Source: Tillandsia leiboldiana (taxonomy: Eukaryota > Streptophyta > Magnoliopsida > Poales > Bromeliaceae). From it: 64,000 nucleotides of DNA. The stretch covers positions 23,285,601 to 23,349,600 of the forward strand of contig CM055075.1 of NCBI GenBank assembly GCA_029204045.2, written 5' to 3'. This document shows positions 12,617-23,934 of this stretch, piece after piece; within the stretch, counting starts at the first letter, position 1, and each line of letters begins with the position of its first letter. The position numbers and the translations under genes are program-made. Below the pieces are notes generated by a model. The model had not been told where the DNA came from. It saw only the letters and a program-made list of their open reading frames with translations, and ran no database searches.

Positions 12617-13234
12617 ACTCCCCGCCCCGTGGACCGCACGTACAACACCCCTCCAACCAAGAGCTGCCACGTGTCCACCCCCGGTTCACCGTGCACCCGC
12701 GCCATTCCATGGACCGCGCCTGCCGCGCCGGCCAATAGGGAGGCGCCACGTGGCCAGCGCCCGGTGCACGCCTTCCGCGGTGGACCGAGCGGCTGCGCCT
12801 CCGCCTGCCGCCGCGCTCCGCCGCCAGCCGCCGCCTCTCCGGCCGCCGGAACAGTGCCACCGAACCTCGAAAATCGTGCCAAGTCATCCGGGTTCCGAAA
12901 AATACAAGTAAATAGCCCATTTTCACCGTTTTCGCGCGCTGAATCCAAATCCACTGTCCATTTTGCCAAATTCCAATTCCAAAATATGGCAAAGGTATCC
13001 GGAAGGGCATTTTTTAATCCAAATTCCGCACCGAGTCCAATTTTGATGCCCGATTCGCGTGAAACCACTTCTAAACAATCGACGGGGTCCCCCAATTACC
13101 CACGTGATCCATTATACACCCGAAGTCCATCACTTGTGACCAAATTGGTGCAGAAACACCGCCGACACGCCACATAGGCCTCCAGAAGCTGCTGATCGCA
13201 CTGTAGAAGCCCTACAGAGATCTGGGTCACCACA
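12617..13234 (-). mobile_element. 3' LTR of element A, proximal part
   Basis: It is the continuation of 1-1594 once A1 is removed, and matches 51117-51744 with few differences. The LTR start, TGTGGTGACCC on the minus strand, is at 13234. Long open frames on both strands here, such as 12504-13177, are GC-skew artefacts in LTR DNA and also appear in the partner LTR. Confidence 0.82.
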
Positions 13235-13790
13235 TCCTCCCCCAGTAAAAGAAAGTTTCGTCCTCGAAACTAAAGCAACTTACACGGAGTCTCAGAAACC
13301 AAGGATAGGTACACAACACCGCCGTCTCCAGCTCCCAAGTCACCCGTCACTCCCGTGATTACTCCTCAACAACAACAACAACCGGTACGGCATGGCCCAA
13401 TTGCATAATTCTCTCATCTCACGAGCCAGAATTCGCAACGGGCGTCCCTCGTACCACAAATACTCGCAGATCTCAAAGGAAACGAGTCCATCACGGGCGA
13501 GGAATCCACTTGCCTAACGCTCCTGAGCTGAGACGTGGAAGGACCAACAAGAACTCCAACAAAAGGCTGGGGGGGGAAAAGAAAGAACAACCAGTGTAAC
13601 ACACACCCAAAACCGCTCCCTGGTGCCAGCACAACTAGGCGATCCGAAAGATACCCACACCAGCAACCAAAAGAAAAGAGGCCCTAATAAGCTGGGGTTC
13701 TCACTCGGTCACTCTCAAAACCGACTACCCGAGGGGACTGTTCAGTCGCAGTCTAATCATCCATTCGTCCGGCTCTACTGGCACTGCCCA
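13235..13790 (-). pseudogene. Element A interior, 3' segment with polypurine tract
   Basis: The minus strand ends with a purine tract (13235-13247) against the 3' LTR. Upstream it aligns with A1 about 8165-8290 and with the common 3' end 'TTTCGAGGACGAAAC'. No pol motif survives. On the right it breaks off at 13790, where the A2 LTR begins. Confidence 0.65.
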
Positions 13791-16027
13791 TGTCACGCCC
13801 CGGAACCCGGGCTCGCCAACAGATCCGCCGTGCACACGGGATTTCCTGAGTACACGAAGCGCTGGTAACCTGCTCCGATATAATATGAACAATAAAATAG
13901 CATAATACAGAGCTGAAGTAGAATAACCACATAGTATCTCAGACTGGAACTACAAATAAAGCAGTAATAAGTACAATAATCTCTCAGCTCACCAAATAGT
14001 ACAACCTGCTGGCAGAAGCCAGACCCAAATAAAAGGAGGATACCACAGTCTGAGTGAAGGGTACAACGTCTATTTACAGTTCTCAATCTCACAGGAGATC
14101 TATCTATTCGGCGATCCCCTTACCTCGATCCGCTACCGAAGGCCTAGCAGCTCCTGCAGATGACTCTGTAAAATAAAGAAGAAGAAAGAAACAGAAAATA
14201 ACAATGGGGGGTGAGAACTACCAGATAAACCAGCAGCCTCCCCTAGTGGGTAAAACCTCAACTCTGACGCACCCACTAGGACTACTAGAGGCAAAAGGGA
14301 GAAGTGGTAAAATACATAAGATGCTGAAATAGGAAAACTACCACTACTATGCTGTCAAAACTGTATGCATGCATCAGAAATGGTATCTGTCCAAATAAAT
14401 CCAAACTAGACACCAGTAACAACTGGTACTGCCTGCTCAGCGGAATCTGCACACACGGCTCGAAACCGCGGGATCGGCTCGCACGGCTCGCATCCCAACA
14501 TAAGTATCAGACCGGCACACACGGCTGGGTCTGAAAAAGCCCACCTCCGGAGTGGCACTCGAGGGGAGCGACCCACACGAGTAAAGCATCTCTGTCATCA
14601 GTATCTCAAGTATCTCTGTAGCACATATCTCAATATAGCAGGACTGGATCATAACTATGATGAAAGTGGGAAACTCCATCCACTACAGAAACCCAATCCC
14701 CAGCTGATGCAATAAACCAGACTCAACCCCAATCTGATGCAAGGATAAATATCTGGTCGACCGCCTACTGTCCGCGGTTATCGCAATACCCCACAAATCC
14801 ACAATCTAATGCAATCTCGACTACACTATCCCAAACCCCTGCTCACACTTGAGCAACAAGCCTCTGGATGCACAGGACAACAATGAAACATGTACAAATC
14901 CCAAGATGATAGTGTAGCAATAAATAGTGGCTAACAAGATGAGCAAGGAAGCATGCCATTATTTAAAAGCTGTAGAAAAGTGTCAAATATTTATTTTAAA
15001 AAGATTGATTGTTATAAAAGTTATTGCATGCGAGATTATAGCCTTTGTCCCAATCACAGTGTCCCAATATAAGTCATCATATAATCTGTGGGGTTAAATT
15101 TTAGGAGAGTTCGTCCCAGCGGTTCTCGTCAATTGTCATATTAATTCGTCCCAATAGTTCTCATCAATTGTCCTGTTAGTTTGTCCTGTTAGTTTGTCCT
15201 GTTAGTTTGTCCTGTTAGTTCTTATCAATTATCATATTAGTTTGTCCCAGTGGTTCTCATCAATTGTCATATTAAATTTTAGGGGAGTTCCAGTAATCCC
15301 AGTGAGCTTGTCAAAAATGAGGTAAGCAACAACCGCCCACCTCGAACAGCTCAAATCACACCCAGATAGTCTCCTGGCTGTCCACAGTCCCCTAGAACCG
15401 CTGTCTGCCGAAAACGGTGCCCTACAGCAACACACATTGCACAGGGTGTAACTATATTATTCATAAAAATACAGCTTTTGCTGTTTTTCAAATAGCACGA
15501 AAAGAGAGGAGTTTTTCACCTCTGTACAGTGCTCAGAAAAATCCAGAAAAATTACGGTTGCGTTCCTCGCGAAGAGTAGATCAAAATCGACTCTTTAAAT
15601 GCCTCGATCTGATGCTCCGACGCCAAGATAAAAATCGGAGAAGTCGATGCTGTCCAGAAATTTCTACAGCAAAAAGGGGGTCAAAGAGACCTCGGGAATC
15701 GTGCGAAAAGTACGAAATGGAGCAAAGTGATCAACACAGAAATCGAAGCCTTACCTCTTAGGAACGCGCTGTCGCAAAAGTCGTCCAAAAATTCCTCCTG
15801 GTTAGCCCACAGGGAATTTTTGACTGAACTGCGACGGGATATGGGCCGAAAAAGAAAACCGTCGCAGTGCGCCGCGTCGCAGATAACTCACTAACTGTAA
15901 CTCTAGAAATTCTGGAATTTGGAGGAGAGAGAGAGAAGAGAGAGAGGAAGAACTTTTGTAGAGGGCTTAAACTGATATTCTCTCTCTAGAGCTCGAATTT
16001 CGAGGTGGGGAATGAGAGGGGTGAGAA

Positions 16028-16038
16028 CCTATTTATAG
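16028..16038 (-). promoter_or_regulatory. TATA box of the A2 LTR
   Basis: The minus strand reads CTATAAATAGG. Five CACGTG boxes lie upstream of it, at 16117, 16169, 16177, 16243 and 16297. Confidence 0.55.
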
Positions 16039-16479
16039 TGGGCCAAAGCATCTTGGGCTCCACACGGGATCCAGATTCCGAACAGGAAACACCAAAATTG
16101 GCCAACCAGAATGTGCCACGTGTCCACAAAACAGGAAACAGCCTGTGCAAGGGCCACTCAGAAGCCGCCACGTGTCCACGTGGTGCACAGGCCCGGTCCC
16201 CGCGCCGGGTCTTCCGGAAGATGTCGGCCAACCGGGTGCTGCCACGTGTCACCTTCCCACATGCTTCTAGAAGCCGGCCAACCAATGGGGAAGCGCCACG
16301 TGGCAAGGGGGGTCTTCGCTGCTCCCGGTGCACGCCAGGCCTATGGACCGCGCACCAGCGCCCCCTGCCCACGCCTGCCCGCGCCTGCCCGCGCTGCGCG
16401 CCTCCGCACTCCGCCGCTGTGCCGCCGCTGCGTCGCTGCCCGCCGCCGTGCGCCGCCGCCCGCCGCCGCTCGCCGCTCG

Positions 16480-16518
16480 CCGGAACAGTAATTCCGGCGG
16501 CCGGAGTTACTGTTCCGG
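16480..16518. promoter_or_regulatory. Palindrome in the A2 LTR
   Basis: Arms CCGGAACAGTAA (16480-16491) and TTACTGTTCCGG (16507-16518) are perfect reverse complements around a 15-base GC-rich loop. An eroded copy is at about 27438-27473 in duplication unit 2. Confidence 0.7.
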
Positions 16519-16648
16519 CATGAACAGTACCCAAGTGCCAAAAAAATAAAGTAAATATACCATTTTGACCGTTTTCGCGCGCTGAATCCAAATCCGCTGT
16601 CCATTTCGCCAAATTCTCATCCGAAATTTTATAGAGGGCTTAAACTGA

Positions 16649-16653
16649 GATTC
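16649..16653. repeat. Target site duplication of B1, left copy
   Basis: GATTC lies before TGTAGTGATCC and is repeated at 26972-26976. Confidence 0.92.
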
Positions 16654-17026
16654 TGTAGTGATCCGGCCTTTCGGGGTATTTTTGTCTTACGTGTAGTCAT
16701 TTAAGCCTTCAAGTGAAATAAAATTATTCAATTCTTAAAAGTTGGCCATTGTGGGGTGCTAGTATTTTTCTGCCATAGAGCGCGGAAAAAGAAAGCCGGC
16801 GGTGCGATCGGATCTGAAATCCGATATCGGGATCCCCGGAACGGGATTCAAAGTGATACGGTGATTAGTCGTGCATCGGAATCCGTACAAAATATCTTGC
16901 ACCCGTTAGAGATAAGGTGGGTTATCTCGTAGGGGATAATTAAATAGTTAATTAATTATCCCAGACGGAAAATAATAATTCTCTTACGTACGAATTAAAG
17001 AGAAATTAATTAGAGATAAAGTGCGA

Positions 17027-17036
17027 CTATATAAGG
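17027..17036 (+). promoter_or_regulatory. TATA box, B1 5' LTR
   Basis: CTATATAAGG. Equivalent sites are at 24309-24318 (B1 3' LTR), 48063-48072 (B2 5' LTR, minus) and 32790-32799 (B2 3' LTR, minus). Confidence 0.68.
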
Positions 17037-17839
17037 GATCCCGATTAAAGAAAAGAAAAGAAAAGAAAGAAATAAAAACCCTAATCGGTGAGAAGAGAAA
17101 AAGAAAAGAAAAGACGGAACCCTAACCGGAGGAGAAAAGAGGAAAAGAAGGAGGAAGCGGAGGAACCCGATCGCCCTGATTCACGTGCCGGAGATCGGAG
17201 AACGAGACGCCATCGTCTACGGGGAGCGGATCCGGGTCTCCAACGCCGAAGGGAAACAAGATCGGTTCTTTAATTCCGATAGATTGAGGTTAGTGGTCGT
17301 TAATCTTTTTGTAGAATTAATCGGGGGTTTTCCGTGTTCTCGTAAGGTCGTATTAATTAGTACATCGATCGCGGATTTTCGTCGGGTTTTGATCCATGTT
17401 TTATTCTCGTTCTCGATCGAGGGTGATCGATGGTTTTTATCGAGTTTAATCGATGATTTTTAGTCGGTTTCTTTTTATCGGACTTGGTCGAAAATTCGAT
17501 CGGGGTTCCGATTTATGTTTCGGTTGTTCGTGGATCAACGGTTTAGCCGTTAGATTTACCGCGGATTTATTCGGAGATTTTTAGGGATGTTTCGTTGGAA
17601 CATAGTGGGTTAACGGGAGGCCGCCGCCGCCATTGTTAAACGGGAGGCCGCCGCCGTCGTTACCATGGTCGCGGGGTCTTCGCTGGAGTCGCACGGGAGC
17701 GAAAACGGAGAAGAAATCGCGAAACAGGAGCGAAAACGGCGAAGAAAACCGCGAAATTAGGGTTTACGGGAGCGAAAACGGCGAAGAAAACCGCGAAATT
17801 AGGGTTTACTGTGCTTGTCCGTACAGCACGGTCCACGGG

Positions 17840-18112
17840 TCCAGGCGTGCACCCGGTGCATGCCCGCAGCGTCGGAAGCACCAGACCCGGTGCACGGTTT
17901 CGTGCACCGGCCCGGCACAAGGCGCGCGGTGCATGCCTCATGCGTGCACCCGGCGCACGCGCTTGCGGCCGAAGGGCAAGGACCCGGTGCACGCTCGGGT
18001 CGTGCACCGGCCCGGCCCGAGATGCGCGGTGCACGCCTCCTGCGTGCACCCGGCGCATGCCGCCGCCGCCTGACGCCGTGAACCCGGTGCACGGTTGCCC
18101 CCGTGCACCAAC
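17840..18112. repeat. GTGCAC palindrome cluster in the B LTR
   Basis: About ten GTGCAC or near-GTGCAC hexamers are embedded in GC-rich context (CCGGTGCAC, GTGCACCCGG). The block is conserved at 25080-25352 and 47035-47305 but deleted from the B2 3' LTR. Confidence 0.75.
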
Positions 18113-18952
18113 CGACAGCCCGAAGTTCATTTGCTCCGTTTGAGTCCGTTTTTCCACCGTTTTGAGCGCCGTCTTCGCCGTTGGGATCACAATCTCCGCG
18201 GTTTTCTTGGCATGGCAACTTGGGATCTTTTTGGTCACTGTTTTATTTTGTTGGGTGCCGATTTCGCCGATGCTCCGCGCCTCGACGAAATTGTCGGGGG
18301 CGCGCCGTCGGGTCTCTTCTCTCATCATTTTCGCCGCCGGGGCCTTCTTGGTCTAACCATTGACGTCCCGAGTGGGCTACCGGTTGAGGATTGAGTTTTG
18401 TTGGACTTTTCCGTCGAAAAGAGTAAATTGGGTCTTGTGTTTTCGGATGTTAGTACACGCTTTTGACTATAGTTATCCGTGCGGACTTTCTTTAGGTCCA
18501 GACGCGCAGCGGGGGTGCGCGAAGGATTCGGGTGTTCCGATCTCTCTTCAAATAGGTGGGTACGGTTGCTGTAAATACAACCAGTGCAGTAAGTGCATCT
18601 ATCGTCATTAAAATGCTCTTAATTTATCTAACAAAGTAGATGGACAGTTTAACCTTTCGCATAATTGTGTTTTTATCTAACAATTGAAGCGGCTACGGTC
18701 GCGGTGCTCATGACACGCCGATCTCGGCAAATCCGTTTTCGGATGCTGCACGTACACAGGCGGATTGGCCTCCGCATGGGTGTACTTTTCCGGAAGAGTG
18801 GTCTCTTATGACCCGTGTTCCTCACAAAAGTGTGGGTGCCGTGAGGACCTCTTCGCGCCCGCTAAAAATAGCACACCAGCACCGCGAAGAGGTTAAAAGC
18901 ATCAAAGTAGGTGTTTGCGCACGAGGGGAGACTTTAGTCTCTCCGACAAATA

Positions 18953-19073
18953 TTCTGGGGTTGGTGCCCAATTTAATTGATAATTCTTGGGTTGGTGCCC
19001 AATTTAATTGATAATTCTGGGGTTGGTGCCCAACTTAATTGATAAATCTGGGGTTGGGGCCCAGCTTAATATG
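18953..19073 (+). repeat. 31-bp tandem repeat, four units, B1 5' LTR
   Basis: The units begin TTCTGGGGTTGGTGCCCA and end ATTGATAA. The fourth is shorter and diverged. Corresponding arrays are at about 26191-26305, 31899-32018 and 46087-46206. Confidence 0.88.
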
Positions 19074-19749
19074 TGCAGGGTTTTAGCGAAATGGTTCCGG
19101 TGTATTCGGTTTGCTCCTTATTTCCTTATTGATATTAGACATCTACTTTGTTTGTCACTGACATTACCCACTCCGTGACAGGTGTTACGAGGTGCGTTAG
19201 CCGGGAGGGCGGTGAGACTGCGTCGCGAGAACCGTAGTCAGAACACTTGGTTTTTATTATCTCATTTATCTTACGCTTAATTTAGTTAATTTGCTTGTGG
19301 GTCGTCATATTCGTGGACATGTATTACTTAGCGCTGTGGATGAGGTGTACTTTTATATTTCGGTTCTTTTGGTGATGTTTTCTTATGCGGCACGTTTTCA
19401 TGATAAACCAAATGACTTCGAAAAGATTTTCTCAAAACGAAGTGCCGTGTGGGCACGGGTTTTGCAACCGCTGGCTTTATCCTTTCTAAACACTGATGCC
19501 GCTTTAATATTCCGCTTGATGATGTATGTCTATTGTATGGTTGGTGTTTGATGTATGTTGTTGTAAATGAGACGCCGTGCATATACAAAGGAGACTCTGT
19601 CCGCGGGCAGGGAGAATTTGTGTATGTGGCGGTCTGGCACGCACCGAGGATGAGGTTTAAAATACCTTGTTAAGGAAGAGAAAAAAAAAGATACTCGCAA
19701 TTTTCCGCTTTGATAGACTCAAAAACCCCCGGGGGCGTGACAGATTAAA

Positions 19750-19760
19750 TGGTATCAGAG
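19750..19760 (+). other. Primer binding site of B1
   Basis: TGGTATCAGAG lies seven bases after the LTR end, of initiator tRNA-Met type. The next bases (AAAA) depart from the full site. Confidence 0.82.
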
Positions 19761-19964
19761 AAAAACAACCATAACCATAGTAGACGTGATCCACATGCAC
19801 AGTGTAGGGTACCACAAGCAAATTAGACATGAGATAACCAAGGTATAGGTGCATAGTACGTGAGAGTACGGAGAAAAGGGGAACGTAATGTAGGTGTAAT
19901 CGTAAGACAGGGTGTTAGGGTTATAAACTTAGGGTTAACGTGATTTCTTTGTCTATAGCGGACG

Positions 19965-20774
19965 ATGGCCCGGACTAGATCGTCCACCGAGAATGCGGAC
20001 GCGGACAGAGTGACCCCGACCACCGCAGAAAACCAGCTCCTCCGACAACAACTGCGGGAAATGGCCGGGCAATTAGCGACGCTGACGGAGCAGGTTCGTC
20101 ACCTGACGCACCAACAGGCAACCGCGCCAGCCGAGCGCGACCCGACCCCTCCGCCCGAAGCCACCGCACCCACTACGGGACCGCAAGGGACGGGTGGCAC
20201 GACGACGGAACAGCCCCCATCCCCAAGGGATGTACCTACTCCGACGACCACGGGGCCCGTGATGGGAGCGACAGCAGGGGAGGCAGGAACGACCCCTACT
20301 CTCGGGGGGTCCGCCGCTGTAGGAGGGATCACGGAGCAACGAACGACGCGAGAAAGAGTCAGGACGAATTTGACTAGGTTCAAGAAGCATGACCCTCCCA
20401 CTTTTGAGGGAGAGACGACCGATCCATGGGTCGTCGAGAAATGGGTAGATACCATGGAAAAACTCTTCGAGGACCTACTGATGGAGGAACACGAGCGGGT
20501 TCCACTAGCCGTCCACTTTCTCGAAGGGAATGCACGCATCTGGTGGAAGACGGTACGCCCGGACCCATCTACAAACGACTCGCTACCAACATGGACGGCC
20601 TTTAGAGAGGATCTTTTTGACGCTTTCTTCTCCGATAGCGTCAAGCGGCAATTGGAAGACGACCTGAAGAACATTAGACAAGGGAAACGCTCGGTCATGG
20701 AATATCAAAGGGAGTTTGTAAGATTTGTGGTTTCTCTTTTTCCTCTTAGATTTGGAGCACCGGTCACACCTTAA
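19965..20774 (+). pseudogene. gag: gag of B1, truncated before the zinc knuckle
   Basis: The ATG at 19965 opens a 269-codon frame. Residues 1-60 include a coiled-coil-like stretch (ENQLLRQQLREM...). Residues 60-125 are Pro/Thr/Gly-rich. From about 130 the retrotransposon gag fold is recognisable, with WVVEKWVDTMEKLFEDL, FLEGNARIWWKTV and RQGKRSVMEYQREF. After MEYQREF the frame enters unrelated sequence and stops (PLRFGAPVTP). The rest of the capsid domain and the CCHC knuckle present in B2 are lost. Gag packages the RNA; without the knuckle this copy would bind it poorly. The start matches B2 gag, whose first 25 residues are nearly identical. Confidence 0.88.
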
Positions 20775-21010
20775 CCTGCTACCCCTGTTAGACTCTCTCT
20801 CTTGCTCCCTCTCTCTAGAATCCTTAAGTACTAGGCGAAGCCTCCCCCGGCCGATGTGCGCGGGCGAGCTTCGAAGCATAGGAGAACCTTGTGTACTCGG
20901 GGCCCGTTAAGGGCCATGCAAGGAATAAATAGGCTCCACCCTATGCCTTGCAGCCGAGGACCCAATGGGCCGATAGGTAGTTCAGGGCCGCTCCCCAGAT
21001 AGGGATCAGC
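20745..21010 (+). other. Non-retroviral segment in the protease position (B1)
   Basis: About 265 bp from GGAGCACCGGTCACACC to the RT leader shows no protease motif (no D-S/T-G) and no frame continuing from gag. It holds a CT-rich tract ending in AG (20790-20817) and GGGCCCGTTAAGGGCC (about 20900). B2 has nearly the same sequence at about 43820-44055. Its origin is unknown. Confidence 0.6.
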
Positions 21011-21055
21011 GGTCCCGTGGTAAGGGAATTTTCGGACGTGTTTTCGGCATAGCTC

Positions 21056-23542
21056 CCCGGAGCGCCGCCGGAACGAGAAGTCGATTTCCCTATTGAACTA
21101 CTTCCCGGCACCAAACCCATCACCAAGGCACCGTACAGGATGGCCTTCGCGGAGTTGAAGGAACTCAAGGCACAGTTGGAGGACCTTTTGGATAAGGGCT
21201 TCATCAGACCTAGCACGTCACACTGGGGCGCGCCCGTCCTGTTTGTGAGAAAGAAGGACGGAAGTCTCCGGTTGTGCATCGACTACCGGGAGATAAATAA
21301 GGTCACCGTTAAGAACAAGTACCCCCTGCCAAGGATCGACGACCTCTTCGACCAACTACAGGGGGCGACGGTGTTTTCAAAGATTGACCTGCGGTCGGGC
21401 TATCATCAGGTCCAGGTCAAGGGGGAGGACATCCCCAAAACGGCTTTTCGGACTCGCTACGGTCATTACGAATTTACAGTAATGCCGTTCGGGCTCACGA
21501 ATGCCCCGGCGGTGTTCATGGACATGATGAACAGGGTATTTAAACCCTTCCTGGATTTATTCGTGGTGGTCTTCATCGACGATATCCTCATCTACTCCCG
21601 TACAGACGAGGAACATGAAGAACATATGCGCACAGTCCTCCAGACCCTACGGGAACAGAAACTCTACGCCAAACTCAAAAAGTGTGAGTTTTGGCTCCGA
21701 GAGGTTGGCTTCTTGGGGCACGTAATCTCAGCGGCTGGAGTCGCAGTCGATCCGAAGAAGATAGATTCGGTGACGGACTGGTCCCAACCGACGACGGTAA
21801 CAGAGGTTCGAAGCTTTCTAGGATTAGCCGGGTACTACCGGCGCTTCGTGGAGGGTTTCTCCAAGATAGCCACCCCCTTAAACCGTTTGACTAAAAAGGG
21901 GGAAAAGTTCATCTGGACGGACAAATGTCAGAGGAGCTTCGAGGAGCTCAAGGATAGATTGACGCGAGCTCCGATTCTCGCCCTGCCAGAACCAGGGGAG
22001 GATTATGAAGTGTATTGCGATGCGTCGCGAAACGGACTGGGTGGAGTACTCGTGCAACGGGGAAAGGTTATAGCCTATGCGTCAAGACAGCTCAAGGAAT
22101 ACGAGCGAAACTACCCCGTGCACGATTTGGAACTCGCAGCGGTTGTGTTCGTCCTCAAGCTTTGGAGACACTACCTGTATGGGGCACACTGCAATGTGTG
22201 CTCAGATCATAAAAGTCTTAAGTACCTTTTCACCCAAAAGGAGTTAAATTTGCGACAAAGACGGTGGCTCGAGCTACTGAAGGATTACGATTTAACGATC
22301 CACTACCACCCGAAAAAGGCAAATGTGGTGGCCGACGCCCTGAGCCGTAAGGGGCAGGCCGAGAAGGCAGGGGTAAGTGCCATCACCCAGCAAGATAGTC
22401 TGATTGCGGATTTTTTGCGATTAAGACTAGAAGTAGTACCAGCAGGTACAGTCGAACAACTTCTGACACTGGTGGTCAGACCTACCCTGCTTGACAGAAT
22501 TCTCGAGGGGCAGTCGACTGATGACCAACTCCAGCTGGTGCGAAGTAGAGTAACTGCCGACCAAGAAGGTGATTTCACAGTAAACTCCGACGGCACGATA
22601 CGATTTCGGGGACGAATCTGTGTGCCGGATCTACCGGAACTCAAAGAGGAAATCCTGCGGGAGGCGCATACTGCTCCATACACAGCGCATCCCGGGGGAA
22701 CGAAGATGTACAAGGACGTCAAACAGACCTTCTGGTGGCCCAAAATGAAGGGAGACGTGACTCGGTTTGTGGCACACTGCCTGGTGTGCCAACGAGTGAA
22801 GGCCGAACACCAGCGTCCAGCAGGAAAATTGCAACCCTTACCGGTGCCCGTGTGGAAGTGGGACACGATCACCATGGATTTTGTGACCGGGTTCCCGAGA
22901 TCGTCACAGGGACACGATGCAATATGGGTAATTGTGGACCGTCTGACGAAATCGGCCCACTTTCTGCCCATACACACGACGTGGACGCGGGAACGACTGG
23001 CACAAACCTACATCAACGAGATAGTAAGGTTGCATAGGGTGCCGACATCCATCACGTCGGACAGGGACACGCGATTTGTGTCAAACTTTTGGCAGAGCCT
23101 GCAGCGAGCAATGGGAACCAAGTTGCACTTCAGTACGGCTTTTCACCCGCAGACCGACGGACAATCAGAGCGAGTGATACAAATTATGGAGGACATGCTT
23201 CGGGCATGCGTTTTAGACCTGGGCGAAGGATGGGCACGGTGCTTGCCCCTAGTGGAATTTGCCTACAATAACAGTTACCAGGCCAGCATTCAGATGGCGC
23301 CATACGAGGCCATGTACGGGCGCCGCTGTCGGTGTCCAATATGCTGGGACGACTTGGGTGAGCGTAAGTTTCTGGGCCCAGATTTGGTGGAGGAGACCGA
23401 AGCGAATGTGCGAATGATTAGGCAAAGGCTACTGACCGCCCAGAGCAGACAGAAAAGCTACGCGGACAACAGACACCGAGACTTAGAGTTCATGGTGGGT
23501 GAGCACGTGTTGCTCCGAGTTTCGCCCTCCAATGGGAAATGA
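21056..23542 (+). pseudogene. pol: pol of B1: reverse transcriptase, RNase H and integrase
   Basis: The open part from the ATG at 21140 is 800 codons. The frame begins upstream but has TAG at 21050-21052. RT: FSKIDLRSGY near residue 83 and FIDD at 145-148, both catalytic Asp pairs kept. RNase H: YCDASRNGLGG near 295 to HYHPKKANVVADALSRK near 400. Integrase: zinc finger H...H...CLVC near 510-555, then core D (TMDFVTGF, about 579), D (TSDRDTRF, about 635) and E (SERVIQ, about 675). TGA after PSNGK ends the frame at 23540. The following 23543-23899 encodes the C-terminal tail and lacks nine codons present in unit 2 of B2. RT and integrase look catalytically complete, but expression needs readthrough. 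Confidence 0.92.
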
Positions 23543-23899
23543 CGCTTCGGCATAAAGGGAAAGTTAAGCTCGAGGTACGTAGGACCGGTGGCGTACCGAT
23601 TAGCCCTGCCGCCGAATCTCGAACGAGTCCATAACGTATTCCATGTCTCCATGCTCCGGAGGTACCTAGCTGATTCCTCTCATGCCTTGGATGCCTCCAC
23701 CATCAAGTTGCGAGAGGATTTAAGCGTCGAGGAGACGCCGGTGCGGATTTTGGCGAGAGATGACAAGAAGTTGCGCAAACGAACAATCCCCTATGTAAAG
23801 GTCCAGTGGAGCAACCAAGAAGAGCGCGAGGCGACTTGGGAACTGGAATCGAAGATGAGGGAATGTTTTCCCGAATTGATTAGTGGGGTTTGTATTTAA
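23543..23899 (+). pseudogene. Integrase C-terminal and chromodomain-like tail of B1
   Basis: It is in frame with pol after the TGA. It encodes KGKLSSRYVGPVAYRLALPP, the NVFHVSML motif and PYVKVQWSNQEEREATWE, the chromodomain-like end typical of Tekay/Del chromoviruses, which can direct integration to heterochromatin. Twenty-seven bases between two direct TAGGACCG repeats have been lost here. Confidence 0.82.
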
Positions 23900-23920
23900 G
23901 TTTCGGGACGAAACTTTTTA

Positions 23921-23934
23921 TAAAGTGTGAGTGG
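23921..23934 (+). other. Purine-rich tract of B1
   Basis: TAAAGTGTGAGTGG lies directly before the 3' LTR, the expected plus-strand primer position. It is only moderately purine-pure. Confidence 0.6.

Larger units (their letters stand above)
15957..16630. repeat. Tandem duplication inside A2, unit 1
   Basis: It starts TAGAGGGCTTAAACTGA and ends CCGAAATTTT. The same boundaries delimit unit 2, which is 16631-16653 plus 26977-27587 once B1 and the second target copy are removed. Confidence 0.75.
16654..19742 (+). repeat. B1 5' LTR
   Basis: It is 3089 bp. It has a TATA box at 17027-17036, a purine-rich leader (17046-17160), a GTGCAC-rich block at about 17840-18112 and four units of a 31-bp tandem repeat at 18953-19073. 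Open frames such as 17185-17463 and 18095-18394 recur in all copies as part of the LTR, lack ATG starts in several cases and match no family known to me. Confidence 0.92.

Noticed and set aside
12504..13177. Overlapping frames of 130-182 codons on both strands
   Set aside because: These lie within the element A LTR and are mirrored at 50894-51675. The composition is of LTR DNA with no domain.
13771..13790. GGCTCTACTGGCACTGCCCA as a primer binding site next to 13791
   Set aside because: The sequence aligns with the A1 interior at about 8150-8170, so it is element A interior flanking A2, not a primer site.
17088..17273. Basic 61-codon frame (RREKEKKRRNPNRRRKEEKK) present in all four B LTRs
   Set aside because: It starts at GTG rather than ATG and reflects a purine-rich leader. 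Conservation is explained by the LTR repeats.
17185..17463. 92-codon frame repeated in three B LTRs
   Set aside because: It starts at GTG, is lost in the B2 3' LTR and has no recognisable domain; LTR copying explains its recurrence.
17633..18394. Several frames of 100-220 codons on both strands in the GTGCAC block
   Set aside because: High GC gives long stop-free frames on all strands; the Arg/Pro/Ala-rich products look random.
18953..19073. 31-bp direct repeats as a CRISPR array
   Set aside because: The units are contiguous without spacers, lie in a plant LTR and have no cas genes nearby.
20730..20762. Short intron in B gag, GTAAG to CTCTTAG
   Set aside because: About 32 bases is too short for a plant intron, and GTAAG lies in normal gag text (EFVRF). 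A deletion junction explains it better.
22303..22977. 224-codon minus-strand frame, also at 41827-42501
   Set aside because: It is antisense to integrase, open only because of codon bias in pol.
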